DNA of 36,728 nt from Parvibaculum sp. (GCF_002684405.1 NZ_NYVD01000081.1:1-36728); one strand, 5' to 3'. Positions 1 to 9,062 are shown, numbered from the stretch's first letter. A program made the numbers and translations. The notes: generated by a model not told the origin, from the letters alone.

Positions 1-20
1 CTTTCGCTTGAAACGAAACG

Positions 21-53
21 ACCCGCGCCCCTCGATCGGGGGCGCGGGTTTTT
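21..53 (+). terminator. Rho-independent terminator at the left edge
   Basis: Perfect 11-bp inverted repeat (ACCCGCGCCCC at 21-31, its complement at 39-49) with a 7-nt loop, running into TTTTT. The T-run lies on the + strand, so it probably ends a rightward gene left of the window. It faces the 3' end of acr3 and could also act, less efficiently, on leftward transcripts. Confidence 0.8.
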
Positions 54-77
54 CATTGTCCGGCCAAACGCCGTCGG

Positions 78-1148
78 TCAGTCGGCGGGCCGTACCGCGC
101 CTGCGGGGAACCAGCGCTCCTTCAGCCTGAGCGCGACGCCCACCAGCGCAATCAGCACCGGCACTTCCACCAGCGGGCCAATGACGGTCGCAAAGGCCAC
201 CGGCGAAGCAATGCCGAACGCGGCGATGGCGACAGCAATCGCCAGTTCGAAATTATTGCTGGCTGCGGTGAAGGACAGCGAGACCGTCTTCGGATAGTCC
301 GCGCCCAGCACGCGGCTCATCGCAAAGCTCACCAGAAACATGATGACGAAATAGATCGCCAGCGGGATCGCGATCCGGACCGCGTCGAGCGGCAGCGCCA
401 ATACCGCCTCGCCCTTCAGGGCGAACATGACGAGAATGGTGAAAAGAAGCGCAAAGAGCGTCAGCGGCGCAACCTTGGGCACGAACCCGTTGTCATAGGC
501 GTCCGCTCCGATGGCCGGACGCAGGAACCGTCGCGTGAGATAGCCCGCCGCAAAGGGCACACCGAGATAGAGCGCCACGGCGCCCGCCACCACCCAGAAG
601 CTCACATCGATGACCTGCCCTTCGAGCCCGAAGAGCGGCGGCAGCACGGAGAGAAAGAACCACGCATAGACGCTGAAGAAGATCAGCTGGAACACGCTGT
701 TGAAGGCCACCAGCCCGGCGACATATTCGTTGCTGCCGCGCGCAAGCTGGTTCCAGACGATCACCATCGCAATACAACGCGCCAACCCGATGAGAATGAG
801 CCCGGTCATATAGGCCGGCTCGTCATAGAGAAAAATCACGGCCAGCGCGAACATGAGAACCGGCCCGATCAGCCAGTTCTGCACGAGCGACAACGCCAGG
901 ACTTTCCGGTCCTCGAAAATAAGATGCAGCTCCTCGTACCGCACGCGCGCCAGCGGCGGATACATCATGAGCAGGAGGCCGATGGCGATCGGGATATTGG
1001 TGGTCCCGATGGAGAGACCGTCAATGGCGGCAGGCAGGCCGGGTACGAAGCTGCCCAGTGCCGCGCCCAGCGCCATGGCGGCGAAAATCCAGAGGGTCAG
1101 ATAGCGGTCGAGAAAGCCGAGCCGCGCCTTCTTGTCACCAGCCGCCAT
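78..1148 (-). CDS. acr3: ACR3-family arsenite efflux permease
   Basis: A 356-residue inner-membrane protein with about ten hydrophobic segments, the usual ACR3 size. It exports arsenite, using the proton gradient, after ArsC has reduced arsenate. Hallmarks seen: the ACR3 cysteine (C125) in the segment [14 protein letters not shown] and the glutamate E328 in [10 protein letters not shown], both known to be needed in characterised ACR3 proteins. It is the last gene of arsR-arsI-arsC-acr3. Its ATG shares one base with the arsC stop (TAATG), which suggests translational coupling. ArsB-type pumps are a different family and do not match. Identification is by family resemblance. Confidence 0.95.
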   Translation of the reverse strand: MAAGDKKARLGFLDRYLTLWIFAAMALGAALGSFVPGLPAAIDGLSIGTTNIPIAIGLLLMMYPPLARVRYEELHLIFEDRKVLALSLVQNWLIGPVLMFALAVIFLYDEPAYMTGLILIGLARCIAMVIVWNQLARGSNEYVAGLVAFNSVFQLIFFSVYAWFFLSVLPPLFGLEGQVIDVSFWVVAGAVALYLGVPFAAGYLTRRFLRPAIGADAYDNGFVPKVAPLTLFALLFTILVMFALKGEAVLALPLDAVRIAIPLAIYFVIMFLVSFAMSRVLGADYPKTVSLSFTAASNNFELAIAVAIAAFGIASPVAFATVIGPLVEVPVLIALVGVALRLKERWFPAGAVRPAD

Positions 1149-1669
1149 TATTCGGCCTCCGCCGGAGAGCGGCCCATATCGTCGAGCTTCTTCTTGAGCG
1201 CCAGCCTGTCGAGCGAGGTGATGGGCAGCGCGACCAGAAGGTCGATCCGGGTGCGGATCTGACGGAAGACCTCAAGGAAGTGCGCCCGCGTTTCGGTTTC
1301 CGTACCCTCGAACTTCGCCGGGTCCGGGAACGGCCAATGCGCCGTCATAGGCTGGCCGGGCCAGATCGGACAGACCTCGCCCGCCGCATTGTCGCAGACG
1401 GTGAAGACGAAATTCATGGCCGGCGCGCCCGGTTCGGCGAACTCGTCCCAGCTTTTGGACCGAAGTCCGTCGGTGGGAACCTTTGCATATTGCAGCGTCT
1501 CGATGGCGTAGGGGTTCACCTCGCCGGTCGGCATGCTGCCCGCGCTGTAAGCGTGGAAAGGCGTGCCTGGAAGCGAATTCATATAGGCTTCCGCCATCAC
1601 CGAACGGCACGAATTGCCGGTGCAGAGAAACAGGACATTGTACTTTTCTTGGGGTTCTTGCTGGGCCAT
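1148..1669 (-). CDS. arsC: Arsenate reductase, LMW phosphatase-like (thioredoxin-coupled type)
   Basis: A 173-residue cytoplasmic enzyme that reduces arsenate to arsenite. The N-terminus has the low-molecular-weight phosphatase loop CTGNSCR (C16-X5-R22). A second region holds C92 and C100 ([10 protein letters not shown]), the pair that relays the disulfide in thioredoxin-linked ArsC. The aspartate in WPFPDP (D116) fits the general acid. The frame is open 60 codons further upstream, but that part overlaps arsI and has no family likeness. The ATG at 1669 follows AAAGGAGAGG at good spacing. It lies 13 bases after arsI and overlaps acr3 by one base. Confidence 0.93.
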   Translation of the reverse strand: MAQQEPQEKYNVLFLCTGNSCRSVMAEAYMNSLPGTPFHAYSAGSMPTGEVNPYAIETLQYAKVPTDGLRSKSWDEFAEPGAPAMNFVFTVCDNAAGEVCPIWPGQPMTAHWPFPDPAKFEGTETETRAHFLEVFRQIRTRIDLLVALPITSLDRLALKKKLDDMGRSPAEAE

Positions 1670-1682
1670 ATCGACCTCTCCT

Positions 1683-2132
1683 TTACGAACAACATACGCC
1701 GCGCGGCGCTGCGGGACGGGGCTCATCGCCCCGTTCGAGTTTCGCGAGATCCGGACCACTGCCGAATTCTTCCATCTGGCGGTGCGTATGAAACGCTTCC
1801 CAGGCCACCCCGTCGGGATCCGCCGTCCAGCTCTTTTCCGACTTGGCATAGCAGCAGGTGGTCACGCTTTCCGGCAGATAAGGCGCTTCAGCATGCTTCA
1901 TTCGTTCGAAGATCTCGTGAAGCTCGCTTTGTTCCTCCACCTGGATGCCCGCATGGTTGAAGCCTTGCGTCTGCGACCCTGTCTCGACGACGAAATTGAC
2001 GCGGGGATCGTCCAGCATCCATTTGGCGTAGCCCGGCCGCACCACGCTGGGTGCCTCGCCGAACAGCGACGTATAGAAGGCAATCGACTTGTCGAGATCG
2101 GCGACGCCGAAGCTCACATGCAGTCTTTTCAC
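1683..2132 (-). CDS. arsI: ArsI-type glyoxalase-fold C-As lyase
   Basis: A 149-residue vicinal-oxygen-chelate protein beginning MKRLHVSFGVADLDKSIAFY, typical of ArsI/CadI. ArsI enzymes are Fe(II) dioxygenases that cleave the carbon-arsenic bond of trivalent methyl- or aryl-arsenicals and release arsenite. Seen: candidate metal ligands H5, H60 and E112, and the diagnostic vicinal cysteines TTCCYA (C93-C94) that bind the organoarsenical. The protein ends in an extra Cys-Cys-Ser. I chose the GTG at 2132: it overlaps the arsR stop as GTGA and sits 8 bases after GAGGAG. A GTG at 2141 lies inside that ribosome site and is unlikely. CadI, the cadmium-induced name for the same family, is the alternative label. 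Confidence 0.88.
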   Translation of the reverse strand: MKRLHVSFGVADLDKSIAFYTSLFGEAPSVVRPGYAKWMLDDPRVNFVVETGSQTQGFNHAGIQVEEQSELHEIFERMKHAEAPYLPESVTTCCYAKSEKSWTADPDGVAWEAFHTHRQMEEFGSGPDLAKLERGDEPRPAAPRGVCCS

Positions 2133-2476
2133 GAGACGCACTCCTCTTGCGGGGCGCAGGCCGCGACCGTGCCGCAGGCGCCGTTACAACAATCTTCCAG
2201 CAGAAATCCCATCACGCCGCTCATCCGGTCGAGATCGGCTTTGTAGATGATCGAGCGGCCTTCACGCCGCGAGGTAACGAGCCCCGCATGAGCCAGCTCC
2301 TTCAGATGGAAGGAGAGCGTGGCAGGCGCCACGCCCAGCCTGTCGGCAATCTCGCCCGCGGCGAGCCCGCCCTTGCCGCCTTCCGGCGAATGGGCGCGCA
2401 CCAGCGCGCGAAAGATGGTGAGCCGGGTTTCCTGGGCCAGCGCGGAAAGCGCGTCTATGGTCTGCTTCATTTCCAT
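2129..2476 (-). CDS. arsR: ArsR-family arsenic-responsive repressor
   Basis: A 115-residue winged-helix repressor. The recognition helix lies around residues 40-64 (ADRLGVAPATLSFHLKEL). The C-terminus carries C96, C97 and C101 (EDCCNGAC) plus C107 and C113, resembling the C-terminal As(III) site of the Acidithiobacillus-type ArsR rather than the classical CVC site in the DNA-binding helix. As(III) binding should release the operator and switch on arsI-arsC-acr3. The ATG at 2476 is only 9 bases after a TATAAT box, so the message may be leaderless. An ATG at 2470 is the alternative. No clear ribosome site precedes either. Confidence 0.93.
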   Translation of the reverse strand: MEMKQTIDALSALAQETRLTIFRALVRAHSPEGGKGGLAAGEIADRLGVAPATLSFHLKELAHAGLVTSRREGRSIIYKADLDRMSGVMGFLLEDCCNGACGTVAACAPQEECVS

Positions 2477-2511
2477 ATTTCGATAATTATAGAAACATAA
2501 GATGATTTCAA
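2475..2511 (-). promoter_or_regulatory. arsR promoter with overlapping 24-bp operator palindrome
   Basis: Leftward promoter: TTGAAA (complement of 2506-2511), 14-bp spacer, TATAAT (complement of 2486-2491). A 24-bp inverted repeat at 2475-2498 (20 of 24 positions symmetric, core ATAATTAT, flanks TTTC/GAAA) covers the -10 box and reaches the start codon. Its position is ideal for repression by ArsR. The spacer is short of the usual 17, so the exact -35 is uncertain. Confidence 0.7.
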
Positions 2512-2869
2512 GCCTGAAATCCCTCGTCCCTGAAAAATTCCATAATGAATGGGAGGTTAAGCCGGATCACACAATCCGAACGGTTCCGCTGACCCGATCT
2601 TCAGACCTCCGACCTTACCCTTGTGACGGAATATCGGAATTCCTACGTAGAATCATTGAGCCCTCGCCCCCGGCCGGTCAGCATCCCTCAAGATCGCCAA
2701 AGGCCGCTCGCGAAAGCTCAACACTGCGAGCGGTCCGCCCTGCCCATGTGTGGAAGCGAGGGCAAGGCGGGCCGCACCTCTCCCCCAAAAAAGATAGATG
2801 CGTGACCGAGCCACGCCCCTTGTGTAATTCTGGGCGCAGAGTTTCGGGCGCGTGAGGATAGGGCGACAG
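2499..2869. other. Intergenic region between arsR and the hydrolase gene
   Basis: About 370 bases between divergent genes. The left edge holds the upstream part of the ars promoter. The rest has short open frames without family likeness or ribosome sites. A TGTAAT at 2821-2826 could be the -10 of the rightward gene, but no convincing -35 is present. No RNA gene or repeat was seen. Confidence 0.4.
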
Positions 2870-3709
2870 GTGACGCAGGCTCCAGCCACAGTGGAAATGA
2901 TCCGCCGGGATCGTCGGCATGACGATATGGGCGAGATTCCGCGCGCCTGGTATGCGGACGATCCGGGCCTGACGGCTTTCTTCAACGCCATGTCGCTGGC
3001 GATCGAGGAGCTGGAGCACTATCTGCTGCGCTCCGTGCGCCGCTTTGCGGAGACCGCGAAAGACACGCCTCTCGAACCGCAGGTGAAGGATTTCCTCTTT
3101 CAGGAATCGATCCATTCCCGCGAACACCGGCGCTACAACGACCAGTTGCAGGAACAGGGCTTTCCCGCCGAAGAGATGACGCAGGTGCTGCGCGACCGCG
3201 TGAAGCGGATGGAAGCACGCCGCACCGATCTTCAGAACCTCGCGCTCACCGCCGCCATCGAACATTTCACGGCGATCCTCGCACACCAGCTTCTCGACCG
3301 GCCGGAACATATCCGCGCCAACGGTTACCCGCCGCTCGTTCGCATGTGGATCTGGCATGGCGCGGAAGAGGTCGAGCATAAATCGGTGACCTATGATCTC
3401 TTCTGCATGCAGGTGAGCGGCTTCCGCCGCTACCGCATGCGGATCGCGGGTATCCTCGCCGCGACACGGGTCATGCTGCCCTTCCTCTACTGGGTGACAT
3501 GGCGTTTCCTGAAGACGGACGGCATCCAGTGGCGCTGGAAAAGCTGGCGCGTCATGCTGCGCGTGACGCTAGTTTATCCGGGCTTCATGCGGCGCATGCT
3601 GCGCGACTACATCCGCTGGTACCGCCCCGGCTTCCATCCCTGGGACCAGGACGACCGCGCCCTCCTCTTCCGCTGGCGCGACAGTGAACCGGGCAAGGGT
3701 CTCACCTGA
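2870..3709 (+). CDS. COG3687-type predicted metal-dependent hydrolase
   Basis: About 279 residues, resembling the PF10118/COG3687 family, whose biochemical role is not established. Seen: His/Glu motifs spaced along helices, IEELEHYLL, FQESIHSREH and GAEEVEHKS, which look like a ferritin-like two-metal site. A hydrophobic stretch (RIAGILAATRVMLPFLYWVTWRF split around its middle) may contact the membrane. Start: the GTG at 2870 follows AGGATAGGG and was preferred; a GTG at 2852 has no ribosome site, and the ATG at 2897 is also possible. The gene stands alone, divergent from arsR, and ends at a strong bidirectional terminator. Function should be left as predicted hydrolase. Confidence 0.75.
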   Translation: MTQAPATVEMIRRDRRHDDMGEIPRAWYADDPGLTAFFNAMSLAIEELEHYLLRSVRRFAETAKDTPLEPQVKDFLFQESIHSREHRRYNDQLQEQGFPAEEMTQVLRDRVKRMEARRTDLQNLALTAAIEHFTAILAHQLLDRPEHIRANGYPPLVRMWIWHGAEEVEHKSVTYDLFCMQVSGFRRYRMRIAGILAATRVMLPFLYWVTWRFLKTDGIQWRWKSWRVMLRVTLVYPGFMRRMLRDYIRWYRPGFHPWDQDDRALLFRWRDSEPGKGLT

Positions 3710-3716
3710 CCAAACA

Positions 3717-3744
3717 AAAAGGCCGCTCCAAAGAGCGGCCTTTT
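3717..3744. terminator. Bidirectional terminator between hydrolase gene and sdhB
   Basis: Perfect 12-bp stem (AAAAGGCCGCTC at 3717-3728, complement at 3733-3744) with loop CAAA. A-run on one side and T-run on the other, so it can end both the rightward gene (stop at 3709) and leftward sdhB (stop at 3767). Confidence 0.9.
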
Positions 3745-3766
3745 GCGTTATCGATTGCGAGAACCG

Positions 3767-4546
3767 TCAGACCTGACGCTCCACCATCATCTTCTTGATC
3801 TCCGCAATGGCCTTGGCCGGGTTCAGGCTCTTAGGGCAGGCCTGTGCGCAGTTCATAATGGTGTGGCAGCGATAGAGACGGAACGGATCTTCCAGATCGT
3901 CGAGACGCTTGCCGGTCGCCTCGTCGCGGCTGTCCACCAGCCAGCGATAGGCCTGCAAGAGCGCGGCGGGGCCGAGATAGCGGTCGCCGTTCCACCAATA
4001 GCTCGGGCAGGAGGTGGAGCAGCAGGCGCAGAGAATGCACTCGTAAAGCCCGTCGAGCTTTTCGCGATCCTCATGGCTCTGGCGCCATTCCTTGGCAGGC
4101 TCGGTCGTTTCCGTCTGCAGCCAGGGCTCGATGGACGCATGCTGCGCGTAGAAGTTCGTCAGGTCCGGCACGAGATCCTTCACCACCGGCATATGCGGCA
4201 GCGGGTAGATGCGCACCTCGCCGGAGACCTCGTCGATGCCCTTGGTGCAAGCCAGCGTGTTCTGCCCGTCGATATTCATCGCGCAGGAGCCGCAAATGCC
4301 TTCGCGGCAGGAACGACGGAAGGTCAGCGTCTGGTCGATCTCGTTCTTGATCTTGATGAGCGCGTCCAGAACCATCGGCCCGCAGTCGGACATATCCACT
4401 TCATAAGTGTCCATGCGCGGATTGGCGCCGTCATCCGGGCTCCAGCGATAGATGCGGAACTTCTTGACCTTCTTGGTGCCCTTGGGGGCCTTGAAGGTCT
4501 TGCCCTTCTTCACGACGGAGTTTTTCGGCAGGCTGAGCTGAACCAT
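3767..4546 (-). CDS. sdhB: Succinate dehydrogenase iron-sulfur subunit
   Basis: A 259-residue subunit carrying electrons from the SdhA flavin to ubiquinone. The N-terminal ferredoxin domain has the [2Fe-2S] cysteines C80, C85, C88 and C100 ([10 protein letters not shown]). The C-terminal domain has [12 protein letters not shown] (C170-C180) plus C227, C233 and C237 for the [4Fe-4S] and [3Fe-4S] centres. A lysine-rich N-terminus ([17 protein letters not shown]) is common in alphaproteobacterial SdhB. Last gene of sdhCDAB, 21 bases after sdhA, and followed by a strong terminator. Confidence 0.98.
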   Translation of the reverse strand: MVQLSLPKNSVVKKGKTFKAPKGTKKVKKFRIYRWSPDDGANPRMDTYEVDMSDCGPMVLDALIKIKNEIDQTLTFRRSCREGICGSCAMNIDGQNTLACTKGIDEVSGEVRIYPLPHMPVVKDLVPDLTNFYAQHASIEPWLQTETTEPAKEWRQSHEDREKLDGLYECILCACCSTSCPSYWWNGDRYLGPAALLQAYRWLVDSRDEATGKRLDDLEDPFRLYRCHTIMNCAQACPKSLNPAKAIAEIKKMMVERQV

Positions 4547-4567
4547 CTTTTCGATCCTTTCCCGCGA

Positions 4568-6367
4568 TCAGTAAACGCGGGCCTTCGGCTTGATGTATTC
4601 GATGTCGTTGGAAAGCGTGTAGGTGTGCACAGGGCGATAATCGATCGTCGCCTGGCCGTTCTCGTCCACCCAGCACATCGTATGCTTCATCCAGGTCTCG
4701 TCATTACGATCCGGGAAGTCCTCACGCGCATGCGCGCCGCGGCTTTCCTGACGGTTGGCCGCACCTTCCACGGTGGCGACCGCCTGAATGATGAGATTGT
4801 CGAATTCCAGCGTCTCGATGAGATCGGAATTCCACACGAGCGAGCGGTCGCTGACGCGCAGATCGCCGCGCTTGCCCACCGTCTCCTGAATGCGCTTGCG
4901 GCCCTGCTCCAGCGTCTCGCCGGTACGGAACACGGCAACGTCTTCCTGCATGGCGCGCTGCATCTCGTCGCGCAGCTCAGCGGTCGGGGTGGAGCCGCTG
5001 GCATTGCGGAACTTGTCGAGACGCGCGATCGAATTGTCGCCCGCGCCCGCCGGCAGTTCCGGCTGCGAGGCGCCCTTCTCCACGAGTTCAGCGGCGCGGA
5101 TACCCGCGGCGCGGCCGAACACGACAAGGTCGATCAGCGAGTTGGAGCCGAGACGGTTCGCGCCATGGACCGACACGCAGGCCGCTTCGCCCACCGCCAT
5201 CAGGCCCGGCACGACGCTGTCCGGGTTGCCGTCCTTGAGCGTCAGCACCTCGCCATGGAAGTTCGTCGGAATGCCGCCCATGTTGTAATGCACGGTCGGC
5301 AGCACCGGGATCGGCTCCTTCGTCACATCGACGCCGGCGAAGATGCGGGCCGATTCGGAGATGCCGGGGAGACGCTCTTTCAGCACCGCCGGATCGAGAT
5401 GATCGAGATGCAGGAAGATGTGGTCCTTGTTCTTGCCCACGCCGCGTCCTTCGCGGATTTCGATGGTCATCGACCGCGAAACCACGTCGCGCGAGGCAAG
5501 GTCCTTGGCGCTCGGCGCATAGCGCTCCATGAAGCGCTCGCCCTCGGAATTGGTGAGGTAGCCACCCTCGCCGCGCGACCCTTCGGTGATGAGACAGCCC
5601 GCGCCGTAAATGCCGGTCGGATGGAACTGCACGAACTCCATGTCCTGCAGCGGCAGACCGGCGCGCAGCACCATGGCGTTGCCGTCGCCCGTGCAGGTAT
5701 GCGCGGAAGTGCAGGAGAAATAGGCGCGGCCATAGCCGCCCGTCGCCAGAATGACGAGCTGGGCGCGGAAGCGGTGAATCTCGCCGGTCGCCATGTCGAG
5801 CGCGACGACGCCGCGGCAGACGCCCTCATCGTCCATGATGAGGTCGATGGCGAAATATTCGATGTAGAAATCCGCCTTGTGGCGCACCGACTGGCCGTAA
5901 AGCGTGTGCAGCATGGCATGGCCGGTCCGGTCGGCCGCCGCGCAGGTGCGCTGGGCAATGCCTTCGCCGAAATTGGTCGTCATGCCGCCGAAGGGACGCT
6001 GATAGATCTTGCCGTCCTCGGTCCGGCTGAAGGGCACACCGAAATGCTCCAGCTCGTACACCGCATCCGGCGCGTGCCGGCAGAGATATTCGATGGCGTC
6101 CTGGTCGCCCAGCCAGTCCGACCCCTTCACGGTGTCGTACATGTGCCAGCGCCAGTTATCCTCGCCCATATTGCCGAGCGAGGCGGCAACGCCGCCCTGC
6201 GCCGCCACGGTGTGGCTACGGGTGGGGAAAACCTTCGAGATGCAGGCCGTCGAAAGGCCGCGCTCCACGCAACCCAGCGTCGCGCGAAGGCCGGCGCCGC
6301 CGGCGCCCACCACCACGACATCGAAAGTATGATCGTTGAATGTGTAGTCGTTGGATGCTGCCGCCAT
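4568..6367 (-). CDS. sdhA: Succinate dehydrogenase flavoprotein subunit
   Basis: A 599-residue catalytic subunit of complex II that oxidises succinate to fumarate. Seen: the Rossmann FAD motif [13 protein letters not shown] (residues 17-30), H52 in [13 protein letters not shown] as the covalent FAD attachment, and the substrate/FAD region [21 protein letters not shown] (cut to its core here). The C-terminus ends YIKPKARVY, as in other alphaproteobacterial SdhA. Length is normal. It lies 17 bases after sdhD and 21 before sdhB, in one operon. Confidence 0.98.
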   Translation of the reverse strand: MAAASNDYTFNDHTFDVVVVGAGGAGLRATLGCVERGLSTACISKVFPTRSHTVAAQGGVAASLGNMGEDNWRWHMYDTVKGSDWLGDQDAIEYLCRHAPDAVYELEHFGVPFSRTEDGKIYQRPFGGMTTNFGEGIAQRTCAAADRTGHAMLHTLYGQSVRHKADFYIEYFAIDLIMDDEGVCRGVVALDMATGEIHRFRAQLVILATGGYGRAYFSCTSAHTCTGDGNAMVLRAGLPLQDMEFVQFHPTGIYGAGCLITEGSRGEGGYLTNSEGERFMERYAPSAKDLASRDVVSRSMTIEIREGRGVGKNKDHIFLHLDHLDPAVLKERLPGISESARIFAGVDVTKEPIPVLPTVHYNMGGIPTNFHGEVLTLKDGNPDSVVPGLMAVGEAACVSVHGANRLGSNSLIDLVVFGRAAGIRAAELVEKGASQPELPAGAGDNSIARLDKFRNASGSTPTAELRDEMQRAMQEDVAVFRTGETLEQGRKRIQETVGKRGDLRVSDRSLVWNSDLIETLEFDNLIIQAVATVEGAANRQESRGAHAREDFPDRNDETWMKHTMCWVDENGQATIDYRPVHTYTLSNDIEYIKPKARVY

Positions 6368-6384
6368 GAGCCCGATCTCTTGTT

Positions 6385-6768
6385 TTACGCCCCGAAACCG
6401 ATCTTCAGCGCCGCGAAAACGCAGGCGAGACCGACCAGGAAGGAAAAGAACGTATTACCGATCAGCGAGAGGAACTTTGCGCTCTCACCGGTCACATAGT
6501 CTTCGATGATGACCTGCATCCCGGCCCGCATATGCAGAATGCCGGAAATGATGAGGGCCAGCATGAGGATGACAACCAGCGGATTGGCCAGATAGGCGCG
6601 AACCGTCTCATAGTCGCTGCCCGTCAGCGCGACCACCGAGGCGATCAGAAAGATCGCCAGAAAGACGTTCTCCACCGCCGTCACGCGCTGGAGGATGAAA
6701 TGGCCGGAGCCGGAGCGGGCCGACCCGAGGCCATGCACGCGGCTGTAAGGGGTACGCATATCGCTCAT
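6385..6768 (-). CDS. sdhD: Succinate dehydrogenase membrane anchor subunit
   Basis: A 127-residue protein with three membrane segments, which with SdhC holds haem b and the quinone site. H79 in [11 protein letters not shown] is the expected haem ligand, and D90-Y91 (IIEDYVTG) the expected quinone-site pair. Start ATG at 6768 overlaps the sdhC stop by one base (TGATG). The frame is open far upstream inside sdhC, but that portion is antisense-like noise. Confidence 0.95.
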   Translation of the reverse strand: MSDMRTPYSRVHGLGSARSGSGHFILQRVTAVENVFLAIFLIASVVALTGSDYETVRAYLANPLVVILMLALIISGILHMRAGMQVIIEDYVTGESAKFLSLIGNTFFSFLVGLACVFAALKIGFGA

Positions 6769-7172
6769 CACATGGCTCCCATCATGCTGTAGCCGATCCA
6801 CCAGACGAAGATAGTCAGCACGAAGCCGCCGACCAGCGTCATCCAGGCCATGAAATTCGCAAAGCCGAGCGAGAAGCCCTTGCCCATGTCCCAGATGAAG
6901 TGGCGGATACCGCCCAGCATGTGGTGCATCAGCGCCCAGGTGAAGACGAACAGGAGAAGCTTGCCGACCCACCATGAGATGAAGCTCTCGAAGAGCGAAT
7001 AGGCATTGGGGCCCGCCGCCACCGAAAGCAGCCACCAGGCCAGAATCAGCGTGCCGATATAGAGCGCCGCCCCGCTGATGCGGTGCGCGATCGACATCAT
7101 CATGGTCATCGTGCGGCGATAAATCTGCAGATGCGGGGAAAGTGGCCGTGAAACCGGTTGCGTATCAGCCAT
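6768..7172 (-). CDS. sdhC: Succinate dehydrogenase cytochrome b556 subunit
   Basis: A 134-residue membrane anchor beginning MADTQPVSRPLSPHLQIYR, typical of SdhC. It has three hydrophobic segments. SIAHRISG (H30, R31, S33) forms part of the ubiquinone site, and HHMLGGIRH (H83, H84, H91) holds the haem ligand. The ATG at 7172 follows GAGGACGCGAAG, a good ribosome site; the frame stays open to 7241 without family likeness. First gene of sdhCDAB. Confidence 0.95.
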   Translation of the reverse strand: MADTQPVSRPLSPHLQIYRRTMTMMMSIAHRISGAALYIGTLILAWWLLSVAAGPNAYSLFESFISWWVGKLLLFVFTWALMHHMLGGIRHFIWDMGKGFSLGFANFMAWMTLVGGFVLTIFVWWIGYSMMGAM

Positions 7173-7388
7173 CTTCGCGTCCTCGTTAGAACTCCCTGGC
7201 CGAGGCGCGGCGGGCGCCGCGCACTGTCCGGCTCCGGGCAAGGCGTGGAGTCGTGTGTCGTGGCTGTTGTTTACCGCGCGATATGCCGCAACGCAAACAT
7301 CACGTGATGCCGTAACCCATTCTTTTTGCGAACGATTCTCACATATACCGCATACCGCAGCGACAACCTTGCCGCCCGAAAGAGCCGT
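7173..7388 (-). promoter_or_regulatory. sdhCDAB upstream region with two dyads
   Basis: A 216-base gap before sdhC. It contains a perfect 12-bp palindrome CATCACGTGATG (7298-7309) and an imperfect dyad TGCGAACGATTCTCA (7327-7341). On the leftward strand TTGCGT, a 17-bp spacer and TAAACA form a weak promoter match just downstream of the palindrome. The dyads are plausible operators, but I cannot name the regulator. Confidence 0.4.
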
Positions 7389-7979
7389 TCAAAAGAAAGG
7401 CGACGTCACGGGCGGGATGCCATGCCCGATATCGATCCAGCGCCAGACAGCGGCTCCCTCGAACATCCGCACCTCGGGCATCGCATCTGCGGGCGTCAGA
7501 TCGATATGCACATAGACGAGAATCTGGTCCGCCTCTCCTTCGCCTCTGGCGAGGGGAAAGATCGTATATTCGTAATCGGTCCGGCGGCCATTCGCTTCCA
7601 GCACCGGCGTGAACTGCCAGAGGCCGCAAGGCTTCGCCATCAGCGCCCGCACGCTGTCATAGGCATCGCTGGCGATCGCCGGGTCGACAAGCGACAGATA
7701 GTCCATGCCCGTCAGATCCGCGCCGAAGAAATCGAAAAACCCCGACCCGACGAGCCGGTAGGGCAGCGCAGGCTTTTCCTTGTCCGGCTCGATGATCGCC
7801 ATCCATGGCGCAAAGCGCGCGAAGGGCTTGAGGCCGATATCCTTGCGCAGGGGAATGGCACGGCCATGACAGGCCTCGCGCCACGCCGCCTCGAAATCCA
7901 CGCTCGCCCCGGAGCGAAGCGCCGGATTTCCCATTCCGTCGCCAAACGGGTTCGGCCCGGCCGCGTCGATTTCCGCCAT
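7389..7979 (-). CDS. PAS-domain protein (PF07310-like)
   Basis: A 196-residue soluble protein resembling the PAS_5 (PF07310) family, widespread in alphaproteobacteria and without an assigned function. Seen: an N-terminal region IPLRKDIGLKPFARFAPWMA, then a PAS-like core (YRLVGSGFFDFFGADLTGMD to residue ~165). No kinase, cyclase or output domain is attached. It lies 21 bases after the mesaconyl-CoA hydratase gene on the same strand, so it may be co-transcribed with it. Any signalling role is inference. Confidence 0.75.
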   Translation of the reverse strand: MAEIDAAGPNPFGDGMGNPALRSGASVDFEAAWREACHGRAIPLRKDIGLKPFARFAPWMAIIEPDKEKPALPYRLVGSGFFDFFGADLTGMDYLSLVDPAIASDAYDSVRALMAKPCGLWQFTPVLEANGRRTDYEYTIFPLARGEGEADQILVYVHIDLTPADAMPEVRMFEGAAVWRWIDIGHGIPPVTSPFF

Positions 7980-8000
7980 TCCAGCCTCCTCAAACCGCGA

Positions 8001-9062
8001 TCAGCGCCGCGGCATAAACACCCAATAGTCGAGATCGAGAATGACGCCTTCCGCATAGCCCTTCTCCAGCGGACCGGGGAAGTTCGTGCAAGGGGCGTCC
8101 TTGGTGGCAAGGGTGCGAAGCCTGAGCGCGCCGAGATCGGTGCGGCGGTCGAGTTCCGATTTCTCCAGCACCTCCGTCCAGGCGAACACCGTATTGCCCG
8201 CAAAGCAGGGCGCGACATGACGCCCGCCATTGATGGCTCCGAACAGCACCGCGTTGCCGAGCCCGTTGAAGGAAAGCGAACGGGCCAGCGAAATCACATG
8301 GCCGCCATAGATCAGCCGGCGACCGAAGCGCCCCTGACCTTCCGTGAACTGATTGAAATGCACCTTTGCCGTGTTCTGGTAAAGGCGCGTCGCCATCATG
8401 TGCTCGGCTTCCTCGATGGTGACACCATCCACATGGTCGATCTTCTCGCCCACCTCGTAGTCGTCCCAGAGATGCCGGGAGCCGGAGGCGGTGAGATCGA
8501 AATTACGGAAATCGGTTTCCGACGGCGGGATCAGATGATGCGGATCCACCACGTCGGGAAGCGAGGGAACGTCCGGCGTTGGTGCGGGCGAGGTCTTGTC
8601 GCGCTTGCGCACCATCACCCAGCGCACATAATCGATCACGATATCGCCGCGCTGGTTACGACCGGTCGAGCGCACATAGACGACGCCGGTTTCGCCATTG
8701 GAATTTTCCTTGAACCCGATGACCTTGCTGTCCGCGCTCAGCGTATCGCCGGGAAAGACCGGCCGGTGGAACTTGCAGTCCGCATAACCGAGATTGGCGA
8801 CGGCGTTGAGCGAAATGTCGGGCACCGTCTTGCCGAACACGATGTGGAACGCGAGAAGGTCATCGACCGGCGCGGTCGCATAGCCCGAAAGGCGCGCGAC
8901 CTCCGCGGAAGATTGCAGCGAGAAACGCGATCCGAACAGCGCCTGATAAAGCGCGACATCGCCCTCCGTCACTGTGCGCGGCGTCGCATGGTGGATGACC
9001 TGCCCGATCGAGAAGTCCTCGAAATAATTGCCTTCATTCGTCTTGGTCATGCTCATGCTCAC
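8001..9062 (-). CDS. mch: Mesaconyl-CoA hydratase (double MaoC domain)
   Basis: A 353-residue protein with two hotdog/MaoC domains (about 12-150 and 190-340), the size of the ethylmalonyl-CoA pathway enzyme that interconverts mesaconyl-CoA and beta-methylmalyl-CoA. Seen: NYFEDFSIGQVIHHATPRTV at the start, FHRPVFPGDTL in the first domain, and HFNQFTEGQGRFGRRLIYGG in the second. The GTG start at 9062 overlaps the citE stop (GTGA), with AAGG 7 bases upstream; ATGs at 9056 and 9050 are alternatives. Pairing with a CitE-family gene supports the pathway. Another MaoC-type dehydratase activity cannot be excluded from sequence alone. Confidence 0.82.
   Translation of the reverse strand: MSMSMTKTNEGNYFEDFSIGQVIHHATPRTVTEGDVALYQALFGSRFSLQSSAEVARLSGYATAPVDDLLAFHIVFGKTVPDISLNAVANLGYADCKFHRPVFPGDTLSADSKVIGFKENSNGETGVVYVRSTGRNQRGDIVIDYVRWVMVRKRDKTSPAPTPDVPSLPDVVDPHHLIPPSETDFRNFDLTASGSRHLWDDYEVGEKIDHVDGVTIEEAEHMMATRLYQNTAKVHFNQFTEGQGRFGRRLIYGGHVISLARSLSFNGLGNAVLFGAINGGRHVAPCFAGNTVFAWTEVLEKSELDRRTDLGALRLRTLATKDAPCTNFPGPLEKGYAEGVILDLDYWVFMPRR

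Noticed and set aside
2502-2855. A + strand open frame of 117 codons in the ars-hydrolase gap
   Set aside because: No ribosome site, low-likelihood composition, no family resemblance, and it overlaps the ars promoter.
3743-6499. A 918-codon open frame on the + strand across sdhB and sdhA
   Set aside because: Antisense shadow in high-GC DNA. It has the usual His/Arg/Ala-rich composition of such frames, while the - strand holds two unmistakable sdh genes.
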